A stretch of 55,065 nt of DNA, from IMG/VR virus record IMGVR_UViG_3300002141_000068, positions 1-55,065 of that record; one strand, 5' to 3'. Shown here piece by piece: positions 41,839-47,598 of this stretch (position 1 is the stretch's first letter; each line of letters begins with the position of its first letter). The position numbers were made by a program, and so were the translations under genes. The notes below the pieces were generated by a model. The model was not told the DNA's origin and made no database searches. It worked only from the letters and a program-made list of their open reading frames with translations. Origin of the DNA: a virus.

Positions 41839-42290
41839 ACTTGGGTAACCTCTACTCCGGATTTAGTTAAGAATTTGATTCCCGAATCATCTCTATAGTT
41901 TTCACTATAGAAAACACGACTAATGCCTGACTGATAAATGAGCTTGGCACAGTCGAGACAGGGCATGTGAGTAACAAATAGGTCAGCCCCAGCACCACTG
42001 TTGTTAGACTTCGCCAGCTTCGCAATAGCATTTGACTCCGCATGAAGCACCTCTGGTTTGGTTTTTAAATATTTTTCTTCCCTCATGGGCATACCATATC
42101 CGGCACTCACATGTTCTACAAGTTCATCTTCGCAGTTGTTATCCCAGCCTGCGGGCATGCCGTTATACCCGTAACTGATAACACTGTCATCCTTTACAAC
42201 GACTGCGCCGACCTGTAGCCTACGGGCGTGACTCAATTGGGCTGTTCTTTTTGCCCAGTCCATGTACAACTTTACAAACTTTTCTTTCAT
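41835..42290 (-). CDS. dCMP deaminase-like enzyme
   Basis: Zinc-dependent deaminase of 151 residues. The active site is VLHAESNAI (His83, Glu85) and MPCLDCAKLI (Cys111, Cys114). VGAVVVKDDSVISYGYNG and GMPAGWDNNCEDE match ComEB/dCMP-deaminase proteins, including an extra Cys/His site as in the T4 enzyme. It supplies dUMP for dTTP synthesis. It follows the tRNA-Arg(UCG) gene on the same transcript. Confidence 0.92.
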   Translation of the reverse strand: MKEKFVKLYMDWAKRTAQLSHARRLQVGAVVVKDDSVISYGYNGMPAGWDNNCEDELVEHVSAGYGMPMREEKYLKTKPEVLHAESNAIAKLAKSNNSGAGADLFVTHMPCLDCAKLIYQSGISRVFYSENYRDDSGIKFLTKSGVEVTQV

Positions 42291-42306
42291 AATTGCCTTA
42301 TAAATT

Positions 42307-42381
42307 TGGCCGGCCTTGCAGGAGTCGAACCCGCGACTTTTGTTTCGAAGACAAAGATGATATCCATTTCACCAAAGACCG
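42307..42381 (-). tRNA. tRNA-Arg(UCG)
   Basis: A 75-nt cloverleaf with acceptor CGGTCTT/AAGGCCG, anticodon stem TTTGT/ACAAA, loop CTTCGAA (anticodon TCG), T-arm GTTCGAC and encoded CCA. It reads CGA codons. Its promoter is at 42389-42417. Confidence 0.9.
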
Positions 42382-42388
42382 ATAATTG

Positions 42389-42417
42389 ATTATACACTAA
42401 TAACATATTTAAGTCAA
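42389..42417 (-). promoter_or_regulatory. Sigma70-like promoter TTGACT-17-TATAAT
   Basis: The -35 is at 42417-42412 and the -10 at 42394-42389. Its -35 begins inside the T-run of the terminator at 42417-42445, so one unit ends exactly where the next starts. Confidence 0.75.
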
Positions 42418-42445
42418 AAAAATAGGACTCCGAAGAGTCCTATTA
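42417..42445 (-). terminator. Rho-independent terminator with UUCG tetraloop
   Basis: AATAGGACTC pairs perfectly with GAGTCCTATT around TTCG on the minus strand and is followed by a T-run. It ends the transcript that starts at the Ro-like gene, leaving a 400-nt non-coding 3' segment. Confidence 0.92.
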
Positions 42446-42846
42446 ACAGGATGATCGTGCCAATTTGTTTAGTATTCTGGTCTGGCCAATTATAGCACCC
42501 AGACCCTATCAACATTCATGTTGACTATTACATGTTTTTCTGTATGTAAATCATACCCGGTGCTTTGCCGGTCTATCAGTTATATTAGCGTCTATTGCTA
42601 GAAAGTGTTGCCACTTGCCTTACGGGCCGCCGTCTACTGCATTAAGCGTTAGGTTTAAATTGCTGTATTCATCCAAAAATAACAGGCTAGTTGTCTACTT
42701 TTGTTTTTTATCGAGGCAAATATCGAAAACCCTCTATCTAATCCTACTTCATTGCTAACCTTCAAAGCCAATTAAGGCTCCAGTTAGTAACATAAGATTA
42801 GCATTCCATGTAATTATGGATTGCTGAACCTAGCCTAAAAAACTAT
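42446..42846 (-). ncRNA. Candidate structured non-coding RNA downstream of the Ro-like gene
   Basis: A 401-nt stretch with no credible coding frame lies between the Ro-like stop and a strong terminator. On the minus strand many helices are visible by eye: GCAATCCAT/ATGGAATGC (8 of 9 pairs), CTAAC with AGCC/GGCT and GTTAG, AAGTG-GCAA-CACTT (GNRA loop), GTATG/CATAC, TCAACAT/ATGTTGA and GGTCTGG/CCAGACC. Its 5' part is copy C of the repeated element (AGGCTAG/CTAGCCT). Bacterial Ro proteins bind Y-like RNAs encoded next to them, so a Ro-bound RNA is the leading idea. A plain long 3' UTR is the alternative. Confidence 0.5.
42678..42842 (-). repeat. Repeated RNA element, copy C
   Basis: Minus-strand reading: TTTTTTAGG-CTAG-GTTCAGCAA, then about 130 nt, then CTAG-CCTGTTATTTTT. 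The closing stem is AGGCTAG/CTAGCCT. The ends match copies A and B, but the insert is much longer. Confidence 0.7.
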
Positions 42847-44238
42847 TTATAAAACACTGTAGCGTTCGGTGTCTACAGTTGCCATCATGATACCATATGG
42901 AGTCATGTCAGTGCCCGATAGGACACCCTTCATAACTGCTGGACTGAACCCAGACACCAGAGCAGTTCCCTTCTTATCAAACTTAACAGGGACATTGTCC
43001 TTAGAGTTTAAGTTCCAGAAAACTACATTTGGTACTTCGTATCCTGCTTCCTTGTACTTACGCTTGATCATCTGCATAGCAGAGTCGTCGTGCTTGACGC
43101 AAGCGTCAAATTGCATGTCGGACAAGATCAGCAAAGTCTTTGGCATGTCACTTGCGTTCACACCGCCCTTGACTGCAATGCGTAGAATTTCTTCAAACGC
43201 CGCATGTAGGTTAGTGTTCATGCCCCAATCGCTAGAGTTCATTTGTGCCATCTTTTCAGATAGCGAACCCTTAACGACCTGTGCCTTTGGCTTAGCACTG
43301 AAAGTCAAGAATGTATCCTTGAATACACCTGTGTTCTTATCAGCACAGTACAGACCTAACGACAAGGCAACATCGATGCACATCAAGTTAGCGTTTCCGC
43401 CAACTGCACAGCTCATCGAACCGCTAACATCAACCAACGGCATAACGCTAGCATCACCAATGTAGTTTGGTAGTGATGCCCATTGAGCATCTGCTACCAC
43501 GCTATCGCCACCATGACGCAAGGTCTTGATGACATCGTATGGGTAAACAGCCGAAGCATTTACCTTGTCTGTACCCGCAGTCAACCGAGCCTTGTAGGCT
43601 TCGTATGACGCCTTGGCATTACGACCAAAAGCCTTGTTGTAACGAGCAGAAGCCAATGAAGGCAACTTGCCAAACTCGATGCCATCCCAGTCTTGGGCAC
43701 ACATCTTTGTTTCTACAACATTGGTAAGAGCCACTAGACTCTTACGGTACTGCTTTGGAGTCATCCCGTAAAACTTACGGATCTCCACTGCGATCGGCCC
43801 TTGACGAGGTATCCACTTGGCACAAAGACCGTTGCGTTCACGCAAAGCATCACCGATTAAAGTATATGCCATGTGCTTGAACTTTTCGGTCTTGAATACC
43901 AACAGATCATCCCATCGACCAAATTCACTTACGAAAGGCAACACTGATTCCAGAATCTCTGGGTGAAGCATTTCTAGGTGAACAAGGAGATCACGAAACA
44001 ACTGGCGCTCACCAGCACCGCCACGAACATCGCGTGTCCATAAAGCAATTTTCATTGCGATATTGCTATCTTCCTGGAAAGCCTTTTCGAAGTCTGCGGT
44101 TACAGACTTACCACGGCTTGCACCAATCTTGTAGAATAGATCTACAAGGGCATTGCCCGAATGAGCCTTTGCCTTCATACCGTTTTCGGTACGAGCTACC
44201 TCTGGGGTAGACTTAACTGCTTCTGCGAATGTAGTCAT
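42847..44238 (-). CDS. Ro60/TROVE-like protein with vWA domain (DUF2828-type)
   Basis: A 463-residue protein of the DUF2828 type, which combines a TROVE-like HEAT-repeat ring (RDVRGGAGERQLFRDLL, about 69-85; FGRWDDLLVF, about 106-115; CAKWIPRQG, about 139-147) with a von Willebrand A domain whose metal site is DVSGSM (270-275). Ro proteins bind misfolded RNAs and Y RNAs and work with exonucleases. AAGGAG precedes the ATG. The leader contains copy A of the repeated RNA element and the 3' side copy C. It lies among tRNA, kinase and phosphatase genes, suggesting an RNA-quality role. Confidence 0.82.
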   Translation of the reverse strand: MTTFAEAVKSTPEVARTENGMKAKAHSGNALVDLFYKIGASRGKSVTADFEKAFQEDSNIAMKIALWTRDVRGGAGERQLFRDLLVHLEMLHPEILESVLPFVSEFGRWDDLLVFKTEKFKHMAYTLIGDALRERNGLCAKWIPRQGPIAVEIRKFYGMTPKQYRKSLVALTNVVETKMCAQDWDGIEFGKLPSLASARYNKAFGRNAKASYEAYKARLTAGTDKVNASAVYPYDVIKTLRHGGDSVVADAQWASLPNYIGDASVMPLVDVSGSMSCAVGGNANLMCIDVALSLGLYCADKNTGVFKDTFLTFSAKPKAQVVKGSLSEKMAQMNSSDWGMNTNLHAAFEEILRIAVKGGVNASDMPKTLLILSDMQFDACVKHDDSAMQMIKRKYKEAGYEVPNVVFWNLNSKDNVPVKFDKKGTALVSGFSPAVMKGVLSGTDMTPYGIMMATVDTERYSVL

Positions 44239-44257
44239 CTCGTTCTCCTTTCGTTAA

Positions 44258-44324
44258 AATGACAGGTTGCTTATTTTTCAATTACAAGTTGAATTTTAAA
44301 ATTTGCTGAACGCAACCTAAAAAC
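44258..44324 (-). repeat. Repeated RNA element, copy A (leader of the Ro-like gene)
   Basis: Minus-strand reading: TTTTTAGG-TTGC-GTTCAGCAA, inner hairpin TTCAA/TTGAA, then GCAA-CCTGTCATTTT. The closing stem AGGTTGC/GCAACCT is at 44318-44312 and 44270-44264. It ends about 20 nt before the ATG at 44238 and lies after the promoter, so it is in the mRNA leader. Confidence 0.75.
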
Positions 44325-44347
44325 TTATTTTCTTAACTTAAACATTT

Positions 44348-44376
44348 ATTATAGACGAAATAGACATCGTTGTCAA
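44348..44376 (-). promoter_or_regulatory. Consensus sigma70 promoter TTGACA-17-TATAAT
   Basis: A perfect -35 (44376-44371) and a perfect -10 (44353-44348). It gives a leader of about 100 nt before the Ro-like gene. Confidence 0.9.
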
Positions 44377-44394
44377 CATCTATTTCATCTATTT

Positions 44395-45000
44395 TTACAT
44401 CGTAGGACCGTTACCGCTTCTAAAACCTACACTACCACCTTCTTCTTCGATGCGTTTGATAACATCCTCAAACAAGATAGGAGCAAAGTCTGGAAGTTGT
44501 TCCACGCAAACGCAGTGGTATCTTACATCAATCTCATCGCTGTACAAGATCTCTCCTGTCCTTGCGTCAACCCCCCTGGCCTTACGCACACGATTTGCGT
44601 GAGTATGACCGTGGATGTTAACCCCAAAGCGACCAAGACTATCTGAGTGCAACGGAATGTGACTCAAAATCATCCCATTCATAACATGATAGGCCCTAAG
44701 CTCTCTAAAGTATTGACGGTATTCGTCATCTCTGAAGATGTCGTGGTTACCGCGGATCAATACCTTATCACCATTTAACCTAGCCAATGTTGATATAGCC
44801 TTTCGGTTAATAACAACATCGCCCAAATGGTAAATTTTATCAGTGGGCTTAACTCTTTCGTTCCAAGCCTTGATCATGGCTTCGTCCATATCCTCTGGAC
44901 TATCCCACGGTCTCAATTTGGTAACACCATCTTTACGAGTGAATTTACACACGCCCAGGTGTCCAAAATGAGTATCGCTGACTAAAAATACACTAGGCAT
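44395..45000 (-). CDS. Calcineurin-like metallophosphoesterase
   Basis: The ATG at 45000 has GGAG upstream and is preferred to an in-frame TTG. All family motifs are present: VSDTHFGH (about 7-14), YHLGDVV, IRGNHDIF and VNIHGHTHANR. The 201-residue length fits small phage phosphoesterases that hydrolyse nucleic-acid ends or cyclic phosphates. It overlaps nothing but is closely spaced with the gene upstream. Confidence 0.9.
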   Translation of the reverse strand: MPSVFLVSDTHFGHLGVCKFTRKDGVTKLRPWDSPEDMDEAMIKAWNERVKPTDKIYHLGDVVINRKAISTLARLNGDKVLIRGNHDIFRDDEYRQYFRELRAYHVMNGMILSHIPLHSDSLGRFGVNIHGHTHANRVRKARGVDARTGEILYSDEIDVRYHCVCVEQLPDFAPILFEDVIKRIEEEGGSVGFRSGNGPTM

Positions 45001-45002
45001 AT

Positions 45003-45230
45003 TCAACTCCTTTCTTTTTTAACGCGGCCAATGCGGCTCGCTTTGTTCCAATCGTAAGCAACGCCATCTGGGCACTTGCCGTCCTTGATACTGTCAACTC
45101 CAAATATACCTACCATTTCAAAGTCTGCACCTTTAATGGTCACAAACTCGTTCATTGACTTAGCAACATTCATTGCCTCGGCAAGTGTAAGAACTTTGAA
45201 GATTTCTTCTTTTCCTATTACTTTATACAT
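45003..45230 (-). CDS. Conserved small phage protein
   Basis: A 75-residue protein with AEAMNVAKSMNEFVTIKG, ADFEMVGIFGVDSIKDG and AYDWNKASRIGRVKK. This wording is typical of small uncharacterised proteins of large phages. It follows a strong promoter with nearly no leader. Function unknown. Confidence 0.75.
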   Translation of the reverse strand: MYKVIGKEEIFKVLTLAEAMNVAKSMNEFVTIKGADFEMVGIFGVDSIKDGKCPDGVAYDWNKASRIGRVKKERS

Positions 45231-45236
45231 GCCTTA

Positions 45237-45265
45237 ATTATAACATGATTTTACCACTTTGTCAA
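45237..45265 (-). promoter_or_regulatory. Consensus sigma70 promoter TTGACA-17-TATAAT
   Basis: The -35 is at 45265-45260 and the -10 at 45242-45237. It shares TTGACAAAGTGGTAAAA with the promoter at 15044-15072. The -10 ends 6 nt before the ATG at 45230, so the mRNA is leaderless or nearly so. Confidence 0.9.
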
Positions 45266-45822
45266 TCATTATCTTCTAACTTTCTACGCTCGCGCCTTGC
45301 TTGGGCAAGCATAAAAACCTTTTCATTATCATTGGTCCAATCTACTGCGTGTTTGGGTACAATTAACCCAGAATCCAATGTCACACCATTAATGGTGTGA
45401 GGCTCATTCTCATCATAAGTCCACCCTAGGTGCTTCATCATACGATGCTTGACACATAGGTTAGGACTGCGGAACACTTCTGTGTCATCAAAGCCCATCA
45501 TAACGCCAACCTCGCATACTGCTCCACTACGGCACACACCTGCATGACAATGAACAACGACATTCATACGATTGTCTAATGCATGTTGTAGCAAACGGAC
45601 AAGCTCTGCGGCCTGTTCATTACTACATCGCATTGCTTCTTCCAAACACTCATCGTGTTCTTCAATATCTAAAAATTGGAATTGATGGACTTCTTTGAAT
45701 TGGTGCTTGGGAGTTGGAAAATCTCCGGGCGGATCACAAATTTGGATCAGCATGGAGTTAGGACCACAATCGTGGTGCCGACCTTGCTTAATATCAGATA
45801 ACGCTACATTTTCAATCCACAT
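45262..45822 (-). CDS. Dual-specificity protein phosphatase-like protein
   Basis: The ATG at 45822 has a strong AAGGAG site in the end of the kinase gene, so it is preferred to the upstream in-frame start. The 186 residues carry the Cys-phosphatase loop VVHCHAGVCRSGAV (HCxxGxxRS) near residue 91-104; the first half has the usual DSP strand order (VALSDIKQG, QFQFLDIEEHDE). It may dephosphorylate proteins or RNA 5' triphosphates, as RNA triphosphatases of this class do. It overlaps the kinase gene by 11 nt. Confidence 0.85.
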   Translation of the reverse strand: MWIENVALSDIKQGRHHDCGPNSMLIQICDPPGDFPTPKHQFKEVHQFQFLDIEEHDECLEEAMRCSNEQAAELVRLLQHALDNRMNVVVHCHAGVCRSGAVCEVGVMMGFDDTEVFRSPNLCVKHRMMKHLGWTYDENEPHTINGVTLDSGLIVPKHAVDWTNDNEKVFMLAQARRERRKLEDND

Positions 45823-46282
45823 ACCAAATCTCCTTAAATCCTTCTTCTTCAGTGGGCTCTTCCCAACTGGCAATCATACTGGCAACAACATGTTCCGGAA
45901 CGATCTTTCCAGACTCCCATCGACTGGATAGTCGACGAACAAGTTCTTTATGTTCAGGTGTACGAAACACCACAGCAATATGTTCATAGTCTGGCAACAT
46001 ACGAAACTTCTTAGCCCGACTAGCAATCGTAGTGCTGGTTTGATCCCAAATAATATCATTGCCCATTTCTCGAATGGCTACAACATTTGCGGCCATTAAA
46101 TTAACTGCCTTGGGCATGTATTCTGTAAAAATTTCCGAATAGGTTTTCTTCAAGCGAGCGGCTTCTAATTCAACCCAATAGTCAGTCGATACGATATGAC
46201 ATCTCTTGGCCCATTCTTGATTGGCGATCCAGGTACTTTTGCCCGAACCAGGCACTCCGACCATCTGATAACATCTTAGCAT
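45812..46282 (-). CDS. P-loop kinase (polynucleotide-kinase-like)
   Basis: The start at 46282 (MLRCYQMVGVPGSGKSTW) is only 22 nt after the tRNA-Arg(CCU) 3' end; longer starts would run into the tRNA. The 156 residues have a Walker A (VGVPGSGKST), the substrate strand VSTDYWVELEAAR and a lid-like region (FRTPEHKELVRRLSSRW). This matches T4 PNK-type kinase domains without the phosphatase domain. It is transcribed with the tRNA-Arg and the DSP gene. Confidence 0.82.
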   Translation of the reverse strand: MLRCYQMVGVPGSGKSTWIANQEWAKRCHIVSTDYWVELEAARLKKTYSEIFTEYMPKAVNLMAANVVAIREMGNDIIWDQTSTTIASRAKKFRMLPDYEHIAVVFRTPEHKELVRRLSSRWESGKIVPEHVVASMIASWEEPTEEEGFKEIWYVD

Positions 46283-46303
46283 ATAATACTTTCTAAAATA
46301 GGT

Positions 46304-46378
46304 TGGTCCCGCTAGGAGGAATCGAACCTCCATCTTAACCTTAGGAGTGTTTTATTCTATCCATTGAACTATAGCGAG
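46304..46378 (-). tRNA. tRNA-Arg(CCU)
   Basis: A 75-nt gene with acceptor CTCGCTA/TAGCGGG, T-arm GGAGGTTCGATTCCTCC and encoded CCA. The loop is CTCCTAA (anticodon CCT). The anticodon stem is poor (positions 27-43 A-A and 31-39 A-G mismatched). It reads AGG codons if functional. Confidence 0.8.
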
Positions 46379-46391
46379 GGGTTAATAACAC

Positions 46392-46420
46392 ATTATAGCA
46401 TGATAAATGATTTGTGTCAA
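46392..46420 (-). promoter_or_regulatory. Consensus sigma70 promoter TTGACA-17-TATAAT
   Basis: The -35 is at 46420-46415 and the -10 at 46397-46392. It drives tRNA-Arg(CCU), the kinase and the phosphatase. Confidence 0.9.
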
Positions 46421-46423
46421 ATG

Positions 46424-46490
46424 AAAAACAGGATCCGCTTTTTTCAAAGTTGAAGTTTGATTTTTTAATTTGCTGAAAGGATCCTAAAAC
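46424..46490 (-). repeat. Repeated RNA element, copy B
   Basis: Minus-strand reading: GTTTTAGG-ATCC-TTTCAGCAA, inner hairpin TTCAA/TTGAA, then GGAT-CCTGTTTTTC. The closing stem AGGATCC/GGATCCT is at 46485-46479 and 46436-46430. It starts directly after the CCA of tRNA-fMet and ends 4 nt before the -35 of the next promoter. Confidence 0.75.
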
Positions 46491-46567
46491 TGGTTGCAGT
46501 GGCAGGATTCGAACCTGCGATTCCCGGCTTATGAGACCGGACGGATAGACCACTTCCATACACTGCG
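46491..46567 (-). tRNA. Initiator-type tRNA-Met(CAU)
   Basis: A 77-nt gene with anticodon loop CTCATAA. Initiator traits are the C1-A72 mismatch at the acceptor end (CGCAGTG/CACTGCA), purine 11 pairing with pyrimidine 24 (G11-C24), and G-C pairs 29-41 and 30-40 in the anticodon stem (31-39 is T-G). The T-arm GCAGGTTCGAATCCTGC and encoded CCA are intact. Confidence 0.82.
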
Positions 46568-46572
46568 ATAAT

Positions 46573-46610
46573 TGGTGGAGGAGACAGGGATCGAACCGAT
46601 ATCTCCTAAA
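46573..46610 (-). pseudogene. tRNA 3'-half fragment
   Basis: About 38 nt with T-loop GGTTCGATCC and 3' end CTCCTCCACCA directly precede the CCA of tRNA-Ala. No 5' half is attached. It may belong with the 5' half at 47140-47178. Confidence 0.65.
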
Positions 46611-47118
46611 TGGTGGAGGTTAAGGGGATCGAACCCTTAACTCTGCCTTGCAAAGGCAGCGTGTTCCCATTAGCACTAAACCCCCATTTGTATTCAACTG
46701 CTTGCTCTATTAAAGGAGCAACTTCGTCTTTCCATTTGCTATGTACCATTTCGTGATGATTTGGACATAATGGTATTAAGTTCTGCGGATCGTTATTATC
46801 GTGATTCTCATCTATATGATGTATTGCTACAATCTTATCAAATCCGCAAATAACACATTCGTGTTTCCAATGCTGTAAAGCAATAGTCTTATAATGCGTA
46901 GCATTATCATTCCACCACTCTTGTCTATTGTTAGCACAACTACGACTACAGAACTTTGCTCGTTCATATGTCTTAGTTTTTATGCGTCCTTCAAATATAA
47001 ACTCTGTACCACAGCGTTCACATTCTTTAGTATGTTTTGCAACAGGACCAAATCGTTTATCGTTCTTTTCCTGTTGTAGGAGTTTGTATTGTTCAGTGTT
47101 ATATTTTCCGTTGTTCAT
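46606..47118 (-). CDS. HNH homing endonuclease reading into tRNA-Ala
   Basis: A 170-residue frame. A zinc-like module (CERCGTEFIFEGRIK, then RAKFCSRSCANNRQ) precedes the HNH domain: HECVICGFDKIVAIHHIDE, NHDNNDPQNLIPLCPNHH. The last about 27 residues (from KWGFSANGNTLP) are encoded by the tRNA-Ala gene read in the same direction. A late motif GATAAATA ends 4 nt before the ATG. Free-standing HNH nucleases home by cutting unoccupied sites; a tRNA target is suggested by the overlap. Confidence 0.85.
   Translation of the reverse strand: MNNGKYNTEQYKLLQQEKNDKRFGPVAKHTKECERCGTEFIFEGRIKTKTYERAKFCSRSCANNRQEWWNDNATHYKTIALQHWKHECVICGFDKIVAIHHIDENHDNNDPQNLIPLCPNHHEMVHSKWKDEVAPLIEQAVEYKWGFSANGNTLPLQGRVKGSIPLTSTI
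46611..46685 (-). tRNA. tRNA-Ala(UGC)
   Basis: A 75-nt gene with acceptor GGGGGTT/AACCTCC, anticodon stem CTGCC/GGCAG, loop TTTGCAA (anticodon TGC), good T-arm and CCA. The HNH gene's C-terminal codons run through it. Confidence 0.9.
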
Positions 47119-47139
47119 ACTTTATTTATCATAAAGTGC

Positions 47140-47178
47140 GAAATACGAACGCTGTTCTATCAACTGAGCTACACCCCC
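47140..47178 (-). pseudogene. tRNA 5'-half fragment
   Basis: GGGGGTGTAGCTCAGTTGAT and onward is the acceptor and D-arm start of a tRNA. The sequence loses tRNA character after the anticodon-stem region and runs into the HNH leader. Its acceptor could pair 6 of 7 positions with the 3' half at 46573-46610. Confidence 0.65.
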
Positions 47179-47219
47179 ATTTATTCTTTTCTGCTAACAA
47201 TCCTACAAGGGAACAAACT

Positions 47220-47296
47220 TGGTCGGAGTACAAGGATTCGAACCTTGGACCTCCTGGTCCCAAACCAGGCGCACTACCAGGCTGTGCTACACTCCG
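47220..47296 (-). tRNA. tRNA-Pro(UGG)
   Basis: A 77-nt gene with acceptor CGGAGTG/TACTCCG, anticodon stem CCTGG/CCAGG, loop TTTGGGA (anticodon TGG), T-arm CAAGGTTCGAATCCTTG and CCA. Confidence 0.93.
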
Positions 47297-47303
47297 AATA
47301 TTC

Positions 47304-47378
47304 TGGTGGGTGATGAGAGGATCGAACTCCCGACAAACTGCGTGTAAGGCAGCGACTCTACCGCTGAGCTAATCACCC
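47304..47378 (-). tRNA. tRNA-Val(UAC)
   Basis: A 75-nt gene with acceptor GGGTGAT/ATCACCC, loop CTTACAC (anticodon TAC), T-arm GGGAGTTCGATCCTCTC and CCA. Confidence 0.93.
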
Positions 47379-47383
47379 AAATA

Positions 47384-47457
47384 TGGAGCGGGATGGGAGA
47401 ATCGAACTCCCAACTTCAGTTTGGAAAACTGAGGTAATACCATTTTACGAATCCCGC
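47384..47457 (-). tRNA. tRNA-Gly(UCC)
   Basis: A 74-nt gene with acceptor GCGGGAT/ATCCCGC, anticodon stem TCAGT/ACTGA, loop TTTCCAA (anticodon TCC), T-arm GGGAGTTCGATTCTCCC and CCA. First gene of the Gly-Val-Pro run. The upstream gap 47458-47598 shows only the plus late promoter at 47586; no clear sigma70 site was found. Confidence 0.93.
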
Positions 47458-47585
47458 ACTCTCTAATCAAATACATCCATGCCGTTTTCCTAGAGGGTGG
47501 CCGTTCCCAATACCTAGACTACATCTAAGTTAAATGTGTTTTAAAAAAGTTTATCACAGATATTTAGTTTATCAATTTAGTGGTA

Positions 47586-47593
47586 TATAAATA
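47586..47593 (+). promoter_or_regulatory. Late promoter TATAAATA
   Basis: A perfect T4-type motif ending 5 nt before the ATG at 47599, with no Shine-Dalgarno sequence. Confidence 0.75.
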
Positions 47594-47598
47594 TCTTG

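Noticed and set aside
42601-42660. A second group I intron near 42.6 kb because of TAGACGGC shared with the tRNA-Leu intron
   Set aside because: The P7 partner (TATAGTC-type) and exon-guide pairing are absent, and no interrupted gene is found.
42446-42846. tmRNA or RNase P RNA in the gap after the Ro-like gene
   Set aside because: No alanyl-type tRNA ends, no resume tag frame and no RNase P conserved blocks are visible; the boxed ends match the three-copy element instead.
42821-42846. preQ1-type riboswitch tail (CCTAAAAAACTA on the plus strand)
   Set aside because: The short hairpin required just before the tail is missing and no queuosine gene follows on that strand.
42869-43465. 198-residue plus-strand frame opposite the Ro-like gene
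   Set aside because: It is a mirror of the well-supported minus-strand coding sequence and has no start signal.
47037-47372. Plus-strand frames over the tRNA array (including phrases such as PPPGIEPGS)
   Set aside because: These are antisense readings of conserved tRNA T-arms, a well-known artefact.
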